Below are positions 52,936 through 61,030 of a stretch of DNA of 64,000 nucleotides, in pieces. Position 1 is the first letter of the stretch. Every line of letters begins with the position of its first letter. A program made the translations under genes and the position numbers. The notes beneath the pieces were generated by a model. It was not told where the DNA came from. It searched no databases and saw only the letters and a program-made list of their open reading frames with translations. Source of the DNA: Gallibacter sp963558965 (GTDB lineage: Bacteria > Bacillota > Clostridia > Peptostreptococcales > Anaerovoracaceae); contig CAUWIT010000012.1 in the NCBI GenBank assembly GCA_963558965.1, positions 3,965 through 67,964 on the forward strand, read 5' to 3'.

Positions 52936-53310
52936 ATGAAAATAATTATAAACAATTCATTCATGACACCTATTTACGAACAGATTGTAGAGCAGATAAA
53001 ACATCTAATAGTAACAGGTGAGTTAAAAGAACATGATAATTTACCATCTGTTAGAAGTTTATCTAAAGAGTTAAAAATCAGTGCCCTTACAGTAAAAAAA
53101 TCTTATGATGCATTGGAACAGTCTGGATATATTATAACAATTCATGGTAAAGGTAGTTATGTAGCAAGTACAAATGCAGAACTAGCTATAGAAGAAAAAA
53201 GAAGACAAGTAGAAGAAATGCTGGAAAATGCTATAGAACAGGGATTAAATTGCGGTATGACACAAAAGGAAATCAGGGAATTATTTGAGATAGTTATGGA
53301 GGATAAATAA
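52936..53310 (+). CDS. GntR family regulator, YtrA subfamily
   Basis: A 124-aa short GntR protein: winged HTH (PIYEQIVEQIKHLIVTGELK, LPSVRSLSKELKISALTVKK, then SGYIITIHGKGSYVA) and only a 40-residue dimerisation tail, as in YtrA. SD GGAGGAAAG; stop overlaps nothing but the ATPase gene starts 1 nt later. It probably represses its own operon and is relieved by cell-envelope stress or a small ligand, as known for YtrA-type proteins. Confidence 0.93.
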   Translation: MKIIINNSFMTPIYEQIVEQIKHLIVTGELKEHDNLPSVRSLSKELKISALTVKKSYDALEQSGYIITIHGKGSYVASTNAELAIEEKRRQVEEMLENAIEQGLNCGMTQKEIRELFEIVMEDK

Positions 53311-53311
53311 A

Positions 53312-54154
53312 ATGCTTAAAGTAAAAGATGTAAAAAAGCATTACGGACAATTTCAGTTAAATTGTTCCATGGAAGTAAAAGAAGGATATATAACAGGGCT
53401 TATTGGTCCAAATGGAGCAGGTAAAAGCACAATATTTAAGGCAATAATGGGTTTAATACATATAGAAGACGGGGAAATCGAAGTAAATCTAGGCGAAGAA
53501 TACAAAACAACAATAGAGAAGAAACAGTGTATAGGAGTATCATTTGCTGACAGCGGATTTAGTCTATATATAAATATTAAGAAGATAGCATCTATTATGG
53601 AAGCAACTTACAAAAAATTTAATAAGCAACTATTTTTAGATAGATGTGAAATGGCAGGCTTACCCTTAAACAAAAAAGTAAAAGATTTTTCAACAGGGAT
53701 GAAGGCTAAATTAAAAATCATAATAGCAACTTCATACGATGCAAAATTACTGATTTTAGATGAACCAACAGCAGGATTAGATGTAATAGGAAGAGACGAT
53801 TTATTGGATTATTTACGAACATATATGGAAACACCAGGCAGATCAATCCTTATAAGCTCTCATATTTCCAGCGATTTAGAAGGCTTATGTGATGATATCT
53901 ATATGATAAACAATGGGAAAATTGTTATGCACGAAGATACAGACGTTTTGTTAGATAAATATGGCATATTAAAAGTAACAGAAGAACAATTTGAGCAACT
54001 GGATAAAACTTATCTATTAAAAGTGGACAAACAATCCTTTGGATATATATGTTTAACAGATCAAAAACAATTTTACATTGAAAACTACAAAGATATAATT
54101 GTTGAAAAAAGTACAATAGATCAAGTTGTAAAACTTATGGTAAGAGGTGTGTAA
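53312..54154 (+). CDS. ABC transporter ATP-binding protein
   Basis: A 280-aa ATPase. GPNGAGKSTI (Walker A, about residue 33), signature FSTGMKAKLK (about 128), Walker B LLILDEPTAGLD (about 146), then SSHISSDLEG H-loop. The signature FSTGM is the form seen in YtrB/BcrA-like exporters. The last 80 residues form a variable C-terminal domain (KYGILKVTEEQFEQL). Works with the permease encoded by the next gene. Confidence 0.94.
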   Translation: MLKVKDVKKHYGQFQLNCSMEVKEGYITGLIGPNGAGKSTIFKAIMGLIHIEDGEIEVNLGEEYKTTIEKKQCIGVSFADSGFSLYINIKKIASIMEATYKKFNKQLFLDRCEMAGLPLNKKVKDFSTGMKAKLKIIIATSYDAKLLILDEPTAGLDVIGRDDLLDYLRTYMETPGRSILISSHISSDLEGLCDDIYMINNGKIVMHEDTDVLLDKYGILKVTEEQFEQLDKTYLLKVDKQSFGYICLTDQKQFYIENYKDIIVEKSTIDQVVKLMVRGV

Positions 54155-54155
54155 G

Positions 54156-54830
54156 ATGAAAGGACTAATAAAAAAAGATTTAATATATTTAAGAGAACAA
54201 TTTGTTCTTTTAATAATCATGGCATTGTTAGTAGTTGGAAGCTTAATTGGAGTCGCTGTTTCTGGAAAATCAATTTCAATGGGATTTATCAATGGATATT
54301 TTACAGTACTTGCAGCTGTTATATTAACATCCACAATATCCTATGATCAAAGTGACAATGGTATGGCATATCTTATGACTATGCCTATCACTCGCAAAAT
54401 GTATGTAAACAGCAAATACATGGAAACATTGGTAGTATCAGTTGCTACGGGAGTTATTGTAATATTGATAAATATGATTTCAACTAAGTTGGTTGGTGGA
54501 GTTAGCGATATAAGCCAACTTATGCTAATATGTGCAACTGTAGCATCGATAATAATGGTGATAAGCAGCATTGGCATTCCTGCATACCTAAAATTCGAAG
54601 CACGCAAAGGATCTATGGCAATGATAGTGACAACTTGTATAATCGGACTTGTATGTTTTGGCTTGATAAAAACTCTTGATAAATTAGGATTTGATGTGGA
54701 ATATATGATAAATACAATGTCAAATGCTGGGACAAGCGCTCTAGCAGCAATGGCAGTTGTTGTGGCCCTAATATGTCTAGTGATTTCATACGGTATCTCA
54801 GTAAAAGTTATAAACGCAAAAGAATTTTAA
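54156..54830 (+). CDS. ABC-2 type transporter permease
   Basis: A 224-aa membrane protein with about six hydrophobic helices, of the YtrC/D or BcrB-like ABC-2 kind: MKGLIKKDLIYLREQFVLLI start, GYFTVLAAVILTSTISYDQ (about residues 43-61), MPITRKMYVNSKY coupling-helix-like loop, ISYGISVKVINAKEF end. ATG 54156 is preferred to GTG 54147 because the SD (AGAGGTG) precedes it and it starts 1 nt after the ATPase stop. Confidence 0.9.
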   Translation: MKGLIKKDLIYLREQFVLLIIMALLVVGSLIGVAVSGKSISMGFINGYFTVLAAVILTSTISYDQSDNGMAYLMTMPITRKMYVNSKYMETLVVSVATGVIVILINMISTKLVGGVSDISQLMLICATVASIIMVISSIGIPAYLKFEARKGSMAMIVTTCIIGLVCFGLIKTLDKLGFDVEYMINTMSNAGTSALAAMAVVVALICLVISYGISVKVINAKEF

Positions 54831-54913
54831 AATTGAAAAGTGACATTTTATCAATAATCTTTTTACCTACAGTTGTGGTATAATATCTTTACCGTAACAG
54901 TTAGGAGGAAGAG

Positions 54914-55309
54914 ATGAAAAGAAATGTTGTAACTAGTATAATTTTGACAGTATGCACATTTGGGCTGTATGGATTGTATTGGTTTATTTCAATTACAAAT
55001 GAAGTAAATGCATTGTCTCAGCACAGAAAAGATACTTCAGGCGGAATGGCACTTTTTTTTACCATTATAACTGGTGGTATATATGGTATTTATTGGGCAT
55101 ACATTTTAGGCAAAAAAGTTTGCGAGATTAAAAGAAATAGGGATTTGCTTGCAACTGATGTTAGTATTGTATATTTAATTTTACAGCTTTGCGGACTGCC
55201 TATAGTTATATTTATATTGGCGCAAATGGAAATCAATGCGACTGTTGATTATTATGAACAGCTTAGAAGAGATACTTTTAGAAACTTAAGCAGCAACTAT
55301 TATAGATAA
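54914..55309 (+). CDS. DUF4234 family membrane protein
   Basis: A 131-aa protein with about three to four helices. VTSIILTVCTFGLYGLYWFI at the N terminus and ITGGIYGIYWAYILGKK later repeat the Gly-Tyr-Trp pattern typical of DUF4234. The function is unknown. SD AGGAGGAAG; its own promoter region with GGTATAAT-like box (near 54877) follows the ABC operon. Confidence 0.88.
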   Translation: MKRNVVTSIILTVCTFGLYGLYWFISITNEVNALSQHRKDTSGGMALFFTIITGGIYGIYWAYILGKKVCEIKRNRDLLATDVSIVYLILQLCGLPIVIFILAQMEINATVDYYEQLRRDTFRNLSSNYYR

Positions 55310-55317
55310 AAGAAACA

Positions 55318-55362
55318 AATGACAAGGTGTATTATATTGAATTGGTGAACTTTGTCATTTTT
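55318..55362 (+). terminator. Terminator after the DUF4234 gene
   Basis: AATGACAA pairs with TTTGTCATT across a long AT-rich loop, followed by TTTTTTATTT. Confidence 0.6.
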
Positions 55363-55483
55363 TATTTATATATTTTTGGATATATGCTATAATAACAAAA
55401 AATTGAGGTATTAGAGTTATAAATTTAATAGTTAAAAATGGATTTGAAAAGTTAGATATTATAAAATATGGAGGAAATTAGAT

Positions 55484-56026
55484 ATGAAACTTATGATAGC
55501 ATCAGACATTCATGGTTCAGCATATTATTGTCAGAAGATGCTAGAGGCTTATGCTAGAGAAAAAGCTGACAGACTATTAATCCTAGGAGATATTTTGTAT
55601 CACGGTCCTAGAAATGACTTACCTAGACAGTATGAACCAAAAGAAGTTATTTCAGTTTTAAATGAAATTAAAGAAGAAATAGTATGTGTTAGAGGTAATT
55701 GTGACACAGAAGTGGACCAAATGGTACTGGATTTTCCAATTATGGCAGACTATTGTTTATTGGATTTAGATGGAAAAATCGCATTTGTAACACATGGACA
55801 CAAGTTTAATCCTGACAATCCACCTATGTTGAAAAACGGCGATATACTGATAAACGGACATACACATATACCTGCATTTGATAGATATAGTAACTACACT
55901 TACATAAATCCAGGCTCAGTATCTATACCAAAGGCTGGTAGCGAACACAGCTACTTAATATATGAAAACAAAAGATTTATATTCAAAAACTTAGATGGTG
56001 AAGTTTTAAGAGAAGAATATTTATAA
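55484..56026 (+). CDS. yfcE: YfcE family metallophosphoesterase
   Basis: A 180-aa phosphodiesterase. The five metal motifs are visible: ASDIHGS (residues 5-11), GDILYHG (about 35-41), RGNCDTE (about 67-73), THGHKFNP (about 103-110) and NGHTHIP (about 121-127). E. coli YfcE hydrolyses artificial phosphodiesters; the natural substrate is unknown. SD GGAGGAAA. Confidence 0.94.
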   Translation: MKLMIASDIHGSAYYCQKMLEAYAREKADRLLILGDILYHGPRNDLPRQYEPKEVISVLNEIKEEIVCVRGNCDTEVDQMVLDFPIMADYCLLDLDGKIAFVTHGHKFNPDNPPMLKNGDILINGHTHIPAFDRYSNYTYINPGSVSIPKAGSEHSYLIYENKRFIFKNLDGEVLREEYL

Positions 56027-56042
56027 AAGATAGATTTAAAAG

Positions 56043-56065
56043 CAGCTCGAAAAAGAGCTGTTTTT
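56043..56065 (+). terminator. Terminator after yfcE
   Basis: CAGCTC, GAAAAA loop, GAGCTG, five T. Confidence 0.75.
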
Positions 56066-56117
56066 GTTAACTAAAATTTTATTTGATATATTTGAGAAAT
56101 TATAGTGGAGAAGTTAT

Positions 56118-57461
56118 ATGACTAATGATTCGTTGATGTTTGAAAAACTCCATCCTACAAAACTGTTTTTCAGGTGCGCTATTCTTGCCATGTTAAGTAT
56201 GGTATTTAGCGCTTTGTATGTAATAATCGATGGAATATTTGTAGGAAGATTTATAGGAGAAAACGCCCTAGCGGCAATAAATTTGGCTATGCCCCTTGTA
56301 AATATTTCCTTTGCAGTTTCCGATATGGTAGCGGTAGGCTCATCGGTAAAAATTGTAATATTTTTGGGAGAAAAAAACAGAGATATGGCTAACAAAGTGT
56401 TTAGTTCTTCAGTGAAAATAATATTTGCAATATCCATCGTTACAGGGATAATATTTTTAACTTTTACAAAGCCGATTTTTATGATGATGGGCGCCAGCGG
56501 TGAGGCATTGGATTATGCCTACAAATATCTTTGCACTTACGCATTATTTGCTCCAGTAACCATGATATTTTTTGCTGTAGACAATTATTTGCGTATTTGC
56601 AACAGACAAAAGTACAGTATGATTTTAAATATTTCAACGGCATTGTTAAATATATTTTTAGATTATTTGCTAATTGTAGTATTTGATTACAAGGTACTTG
56701 GTGCAGCGCTAGCAAGTTGTGTAAGCATAGGCATCGGTAGCATCTTAGTCATCATGCCATTCCTAAGAAAAAAATTGGAACTGAGGTTAGTTCGTGGGTT
56801 TATACCTCTAAAGCAGTTTTTCCATATGTTGGCTAACGGGGCATCGGAATTTTTCAGCAACATATCAGGCTCCATAATGGCGTTTATTTTAAATATAGTT
56901 TTGATGGATATTGGCGGGACTACGGCGGTTGCGGCCATGTCTATAATACTGTATGTGGGGAGCATTATGACCATGCTGATCTTTGGAATGACTGATTCTA
57001 TGCAGCCGTCAATAAGTTATTGCTATGGTGCTGATCTTAAGAAAAGGTTGGTTGAATTAGAGAAGCGGGTGCTTTTCTTTGGGGCGATTTTATCAGGAAT
57101 GGCATTTTTGTTTTTGCGTTATTGCGGGCAAGTTATAGTGCCGTTTTTTGTCAAACCTGGAGATGTGGAATTGCTTGAATTAAGTATACATGCCATGAGA
57201 TTGTATGCGTTTTCCTACTTAGTTAGCTGGATTTACTTGTGCTTATCAAGCTACTTGACTGCAATGGGCAAAGCGGCAATGTCCTTTGTTACTTCTATCA
57301 GTGGGACTTTAGTATTTCCGCTTATATGGCTGGCGGCGCTTGTACCGTTTATGGGAATTGACGGAGTGTGCTTGATGCCATTTTTCTCTGGTGTTTTAAG
57401 TAGTTTACTTGCAATTGGACTTGTCGTAAAAAATAGCAAAAGACAAAGGATTAGAGAATGA
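56118..57461 (+). CDS. MATE family efflux transporter
   Basis: A 447-aa, 12-helix protein: two homologous halves with ADYVI-like VIIDGIFVGRFIGENALAAI (about residues 35-54) and the second-half NISGSIMAFILNIVLMDIGG (about 249-268). MATE proteins expel drugs or metabolites with Na+ or H+ exchange. SD GTGGAG before ATG 56118. Followed by a large inverted repeat instead of a clean terminator. Confidence 0.93.
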   Translation: MTNDSLMFEKLHPTKLFFRCAILAMLSMVFSALYVIIDGIFVGRFIGENALAAINLAMPLVNISFAVSDMVAVGSSVKIVIFLGEKNRDMANKVFSSSVKIIFAISIVTGIIFLTFTKPIFMMMGASGEALDYAYKYLCTYALFAPVTMIFFAVDNYLRICNRQKYSMILNISTALLNIFLDYLLIVVFDYKVLGAALASCVSIGIGSILVIMPFLRKKLELRLVRGFIPLKQFFHMLANGASEFFSNISGSIMAFILNIVLMDIGGTTAVAAMSIILYVGSIMTMLIFGMTDSMQPSISYCYGADLKKRLVELEKRVLFFGAILSGMAFLFLRYCGQVIVPFFVKPGDVELLELSIHAMRLYAFSYLVSWIYLCLSSYLTAMGKAAMSFVTSISGTLVFPLIWLAALVPFMGIDGVCLMPFFSGVLSSLLAIGLVVKNSKRQRIRE

Positions 57462-57474
57462 TAAATGTGGGATA

Positions 57475-57529
57475 TATCGGCAATATAATTATTAAACAAT
57501 GAATAAGTTTAATTATGTTTTTGCCGATA
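57475..57529. promoter_or_regulatory. Large inverted repeat between MATE and Fic genes
   Basis: TATCGGCAA (57475-57483) and ATAATTA (57485-57491) pair with TAATTAT (57510-57516) and TTGCCGATA (57521-57529). No T-run follows, so it is either an unusual terminator or a binding site. Boundary of the accessory region. Confidence 0.45.
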
Positions 57530-57583
57530 ATATGATATACTAAATATAAAATCAGTGCTTTAATTTTTAAAGGAGGAAAGTGG

Positions 57584-58477
57584 ATGAAGTATCTTTCGGT
57601 TAAGGAAATAGCGGAAAAATGGAATATTTCAGAACGTAGCGTTAGAAATTATTGTGCTAGTGGTAGAGTGATGGATGCATTTATTGTTGGTAATAGTTGG
57701 AAAATTCCTGAAGATGCAAAAAAACCAGAGCGTTTAAATAAAAAGAAAGAGAAAGCTGTTACTCTGCTTGATATTTTAAATGAGGAAAAATCAAGTAAAT
57801 ATTCTGGTGGTATCTACCATAAGACGCAGATTGATTTAACATATAATTCCAATCACATTGAGGGTAGTCGATTGACACAAGATCAAACTAGATATATCTT
57901 TGAAACCAATACCATTGGTGTAGAAAATGAAGTGCTAAATGTGGACGATGTTATTGAAACAGTAAATCATTTTAGGTGTATTGATATGATTATCTCTGAT
58001 GCAAAGGTGAGTCTTACAGAAAAGTTTATCAAAAAACTTCACTTTACTTTAAAAAACGGTACAAGTGATTCTAGAAAAGATTGGTTTTCTGTAGGTGATT
58101 ATAAAAAAATGCCAAATGAAGTAGGTGGTATGGATACAGCTTTGCCAGAAGAAGTTGCTACTAAGATGAAATCGCTACTGGCGAAATATAATGCAAAAAA
58201 AGAAAAAACTTTTGAAGATATATTGGAGTTTCATGTGAAATTTGAGCGTATTCATCCATTTCAGGATGGGAATGGCCGTGTTGGCAGGCTGATTATGTTT
58301 AAGGAATGTCTGAAATATAATATTGTTCCGTTTATTATTGAGGATAATTTAAAAATGTTTTATTATCGAGGATTAAAAGAATGGGATAATGAAAAAGGTT
58401 ATTTGACAGATACTTGTTTAACAGCACAGGACAAGTACAAAGCGTACTTGGATTATTTTAGGATTGAATATAATTAA
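57584..58477 (+). CDS. Fic family protein with N-terminal HTH and inhibitory motif
   Basis: A 297-aa protein. Residues 1-50 resemble a MerR/excisionase-type HTH (SVKEIAEKWNISERSVRNYC, ending VGNSWKIPEDAKKP). The Fic core has the catalytic motif HPFQDGNGRVGR (about residues 224-235) with its His, for transfer of AMP or another nucleotide to protein hydroxyls. An inhibitory helix motif SNHIEG (about 89-94; S/T-x3-E-G) lies ahead of the core, so it is a class II self-inhibited Fic. The protein may modify its own HTH or a neighbour. SD GGAGGAAAG. First gene of the defence-like island. Confidence 0.92.
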   Translation: MKYLSVKEIAEKWNISERSVRNYCASGRVMDAFIVGNSWKIPEDAKKPERLNKKKEKAVTLLDILNEEKSSKYSGGIYHKTQIDLTYNSNHIEGSRLTQDQTRYIFETNTIGVENEVLNVDDVIETVNHFRCIDMIISDAKVSLTEKFIKKLHFTLKNGTSDSRKDWFSVGDYKKMPNEVGGMDTALPEEVATKMKSLLAKYNAKKEKTFEDILEFHVKFERIHPFQDGNGRVGRLIMFKECLKYNIVPFIIEDNLKMFYYRGLKEWDNEKGYLTDTCLTAQDKYKAYLDYFRIEYN

Positions 58478-58511
58478 TAAAATTGCAGATCATATTTGTG
58501 ATATTGCTGTG

Positions 58512-58539
58512 TTGATTTTTTTGCATTATTGAGTATAAT
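58512..58539 (+). promoter_or_regulatory. Promoter of the structured RNA
   Basis: TTGATT (58512-58517), 16 bp, TATAAT (58534-58539), 35 nt after the fic stop. Confidence 0.65.
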
Positions 58540-58545
58540 AAAAGT

Positions 58546-58803
58546 AGGAACAGAAATGTCCTCGATGTAGAGCATCGTTAAAAGTTGAGCTGTAGATGGA
58601 GCAGGGTAAATATCCATTTCGTTAGATGTTTTAACTGGACATCGAGCTTGGCAACTTAGATAAAGTTGTAGTCCACGTGGGGGACTTAATGATTTCCACG
58701 TCGTTGATAGTATCTTAAATGGGTACTGAGGCTGGCAACCAGCATAAAACTCTGTTACAAAAGTAATTCTCAGAAGAGTGTGGTTAAATGCCACACTTTT
58801 CTT
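58546..58803 (+). ncRNA. Structured RNA of about 260 nt with two homologous modules, upstream of a nuclease gene
   Basis: Between a good promoter and a terminator (GTGTGG, 7-nt loop, CCACAC, TTTT; 58778-58800) there is no plus-strand ORF but dense pairing: ATGTCC/GGACAT (58556, 58637) closing CGATG/CATCG (58563, 58573) and TTAAAA/TTTTAA (58578, 58629); CAACTT/AAGTTG (58652, 58663); ACGTGG/CCACGT (58675, 58696); AGTATC/GGTACT (58709, 58722); CTGAG/CTCAG (58726, 58769) enclosing GCTGG/CCAGC and TTAC/GTAA. Two stretches about 83 nt apart are alike: each has TCCA, CGTT, then GAG-N2-TGGCAAC-N4-ATAAA. A nuclease-like gene starts 17 nt after the terminator. I do not recognise the RNA family. Confidence 0.65.
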
Positions 58804-58819
58804 TGTGTATGAGGTATAA

Positions 58820-59340
58820 ATGGCAACAAAGATAGACAAGAAAAATGTAATAAGACAGGGCATTATAGATGCGGCAATTGTATATAGTCAGAATTTGGCG
58901 GGTAAAACGTTTCTGTATGTATAAAGGCCATTCTTACAAATAACCAGTTTTATTTTGACGCAAGACATATATATGCAAATGCCAAAAAGAAACTTCCATG
59001 TTTGAAGCGATTACCAGAATTAACAAACAAGATGGTTTGTGTTCTTAAGGAAATGCAGACTATGACAATTACATATAAACTTAGTTTGACAAATTTAGAA
59101 TTCACATTGGGACTGACGAAAAACACATATAATACTGGAAATAAAATTAATGATTTTTTCTTACCAATGTCTTTACGAGTGAAGGATTCATCTGTTGAGA
59201 AAAGTAAAGATGGAGAAATTGTAGATTTTATTTTTTCAAAGGATGCCAGTATAGCAAAATATGATACTTTATTGGTTGAAGATAAAAATAAGAAAATTCC
59301 AGAGTGCATAAAGCATTTAATTAGTAATAGTTTTTATTGA
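58820..59340 (+). pseudogene. PBECR4-like nuclease-domain protein, frameshifted by an internal deletion
   Basis: ATG 58820 with SD GAGG gives MATKIDKKNVIRQGIIDAAI, then VYSQNLAGKTFLYV and a stop. Family-like sequence resumes in another frame near 58925: ILTNNQFYFDARHIYANAKK, then LPELTNKMVCVLKEM and on to NSFY at 59340. From memory of the family (PBECR4, a phage-associated relative of barnase/EndoU/colicin/RelE nucleases) about 35-40 residues are missing at the junction, so this is a deletion plus frame change, not a sequencing slip. The family name is from recall and moderately sure. The gene is the natural partner of the RNA upstream; if it was a toxin it is now disabled. Confidence 0.6.
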
Positions 59341-59402
59341 AAGCAATTTTCACAAAGGCTTAAAAGCTTGAAATAAAAAACAAAACGAGAGGTTATGAAA
59401 CA

Positions 59403-59441
59403 ATGATAAAAGTACTATTCATCTGCCACGGCACTCTTTGA
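59403..59441 (+). pseudogene. First codons of a low-molecular-weight protein tyrosine phosphatase
   Basis: SD GAGAGG and ATG 59403 encode MIKVLFICHGTL and stop. VLFICHG is the unmistakable start of LMW-PTP (normally CHGNICRSPMAE), cut right at the active-site loop. Another frame through 59425-59529 reads a protein-like tail (LFEELLKKSVKSTVGRYLWG, then RNNPKITHYFL) I cannot assign. The rest of 59341-59797 has no gene apart from a terminator and a promoter. A recombination junction is likely. Confidence 0.55.
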
Positions 59442-59578
59442 AGAACTCCTTAAAAAGTCAGTAAAATCAACGGTTGGAAGGTATTTGTGGGGAAGAAATA
59501 ACCCAAAAATAACCCACTATTTTTTGTAAGTAGTATAAAGTAAAGAATTATGATTGGGAACGTGACATGATTATGGAA

Positions 59579-59618
59579 AGCTATGAGATTTTTATTAACT
59601 AAGTCTCATGGCTTTTTT
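59579..59618 (+). terminator. Terminator in the gap before the R-M operon
   Basis: AGCTATGAGA pairs with TCTCATGGCT, then seven T. Nothing obvious to terminate remains upstream, which supports a lost gene. Confidence 0.75.
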
Positions 59619-59732
59619 TATGACAATGTAAACAAGAATAAATGTTATTTGATGTTGTATTATAAAATGATAAGGAGAAAAATGGGTTTCTGATAGAATT
59701 AGAGAAAATCTAATGATATAGTGAGAAAACGC

Positions 59733-59770
59733 TTGTTTGGGTTTATGTGATATGATATGATGTAAATCAC
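59733..59770 (+). promoter_or_regulatory. Promoter and possible autoregulatory site of the methyltransferase operon
   Basis: TTGTTT (59733-59738), 17 bp, TATGAT (59756-59761). GTGAT (59747-59751) and ATCAC (59766-59770) form an inverted repeat around the -10 box, suited to repression by the HTH fused to the methyltransferase. Confidence 0.5.
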
Positions 59771-59797
59771 GGAAACTATAAGCATGGAGGATAAATA

Positions 59798-61030
59798 ATG
59801 GCAATTTGTTATGATAAACTATGGAAATTACTGATAGATAAAAAAATGAACCGTACAGAACTAAAAGAAGCATCAGGAATTAGTTTTAATGTCTTGGCTC
59901 GATTAGGGAAAAATGAACCTGTTTCATTTGAATCAATAGAAAAAATATGCTTCACACTGGATTGCAATATAGAAGATGTTGTAGAGATACAAAAAGAAGA
60001 AATAGTGCCAACCGATGATAATTCATTTTCTACGATTGAACTGTTCGCTGGGGCTGGAGGATTGGCTTTAGGAATAGAAAAAGCAGGATTTAAAACATTA
60101 GGATTAATAGAATTTGATAAGGATGCTGCAGCTTCTCTAAAAATCAATAGACCAAATTGGAGAGTTATTCATGATGATATTGCTAATATATCATGTTTAA
60201 ATTTAGAAGAGTATTTTGGGATAAAAAAAGGTGAACTAGATCTTTTGTCAGGAGGAGCGCCTTGCCAAGCCTTTTCTTATGCGGGAAAAAGATTGGGATT
60301 AGAAGATGCTAGAGGAACACTTTTTTATCACTATGCTACATTTTTACAAAAACTGCAGCCTAAAATGTTTTTGTTTGAAAATGTCAGAGGGCTATTGACA
60401 CACGATAAAGGAAGGACGTATACAACAATTACCAATATTTTTGAACAAGCTGGTTATACGATACAAAAGAAGATTTTAAATGCATGGGATTTTGGTGTTC
60501 CACAGAAAAGAGAAAGATTAATTACTATTGGAATAAGAAATGATTTGGTCGAGAAAACTTCATTTTCATTCCCGAAGGAGCATGATTATAAGCCTGTTTT
60601 AAGAGATGTTTTACTTGATTGTCCTAAAGGACCAGGAGTGCCTTATGGGGAAAATAAAAGAAAAATATTTGAGTTGGTTCCCCCCGGTGGATACTGGAGA
60701 GATATTGATCCAGTAATCGCAAAGGCGTATATGAAGAGTTGTTGGGATATGGAAGGTGGAAGAACGGGAATATTAAGAAGATTAAGCTTGGATGAGCCAT
60801 CTTTAACTGTTTTGACTTCTCCTTCCCAAAAACAAACAGAAAGGTGTCATCCGTTAGAAGCGAGACCATTTACGGTACGGGAAAATGCGAGATGTCAAAC
60901 ATTCCCAGATGAATGGGAGTTCAGCGGAAGTGTTCAATCTCAATATAAGCAAGTTGGAAATGCAGTTCCTGTGAATTTAGCATACGAAATAGGGGTAGAG
61001 ATACATAAATCTTTAGAGGGGGTAAGATAA
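59798..61030 (+). CDS. DNA cytosine-5 methyltransferase with N-terminal HTH
   Basis: A 410-aa C5 methyltransferase preceded by a 65-residue XRE-like HTH (MNRTELKEASGISFNVLARL, about residues 16-35). Motif I IELFAGAGGLALGIEKAG (about 77-94), motif IV with catalytic Cys GGAPCQAFSYAG (about 150-161), motif VI ENVRGLL (about 193), motif VIII QKRERLITIG (about 232), motif X VGNAVPVNLAYEI near the end. It protects the sites cut by the Eco47II-like enzyme encoded next, so GGNCC is the expected target. HTH-fused C5 enzymes are known to repress their own promoter. SD GGAGGATAA. Confidence 0.95.
   Translation: MAICYDKLWKLLIDKKMNRTELKEASGISFNVLARLGKNEPVSFESIEKICFTLDCNIEDVVEIQKEEIVPTDDNSFSTIELFAGAGGLALGIEKAGFKTLGLIEFDKDAAASLKINRPNWRVIHDDIANISCLNLEEYFGIKKGELDLLSGGAPCQAFSYAGKRLGLEDARGTLFYHYATFLQKLQPKMFLFENVRGLLTHDKGRTYTTITNIFEQAGYTIQKKILNAWDFGVPQKRERLITIGIRNDLVEKTSFSFPKEHDYKPVLRDVLLDCPKGPGVPYGENKRKIFELVPPGGYWRDIDPVIAKAYMKSCWDMEGGRTGILRRLSLDEPSLTVLTSPSQKQTERCHPLEARPFTVRENARCQTFPDEWEFSGSVQSQYKQVGNAVPVNLAYEIGVEIHKSLEGVR

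Noticed and set aside
58474..58863. A 129-codon minus-strand ORF across the structured RNA
   Set aside because: It has no SD, its predicted protein has no recognisable features, and it is explained by the base-paired RNA on the plus strand having few stops in its complement.
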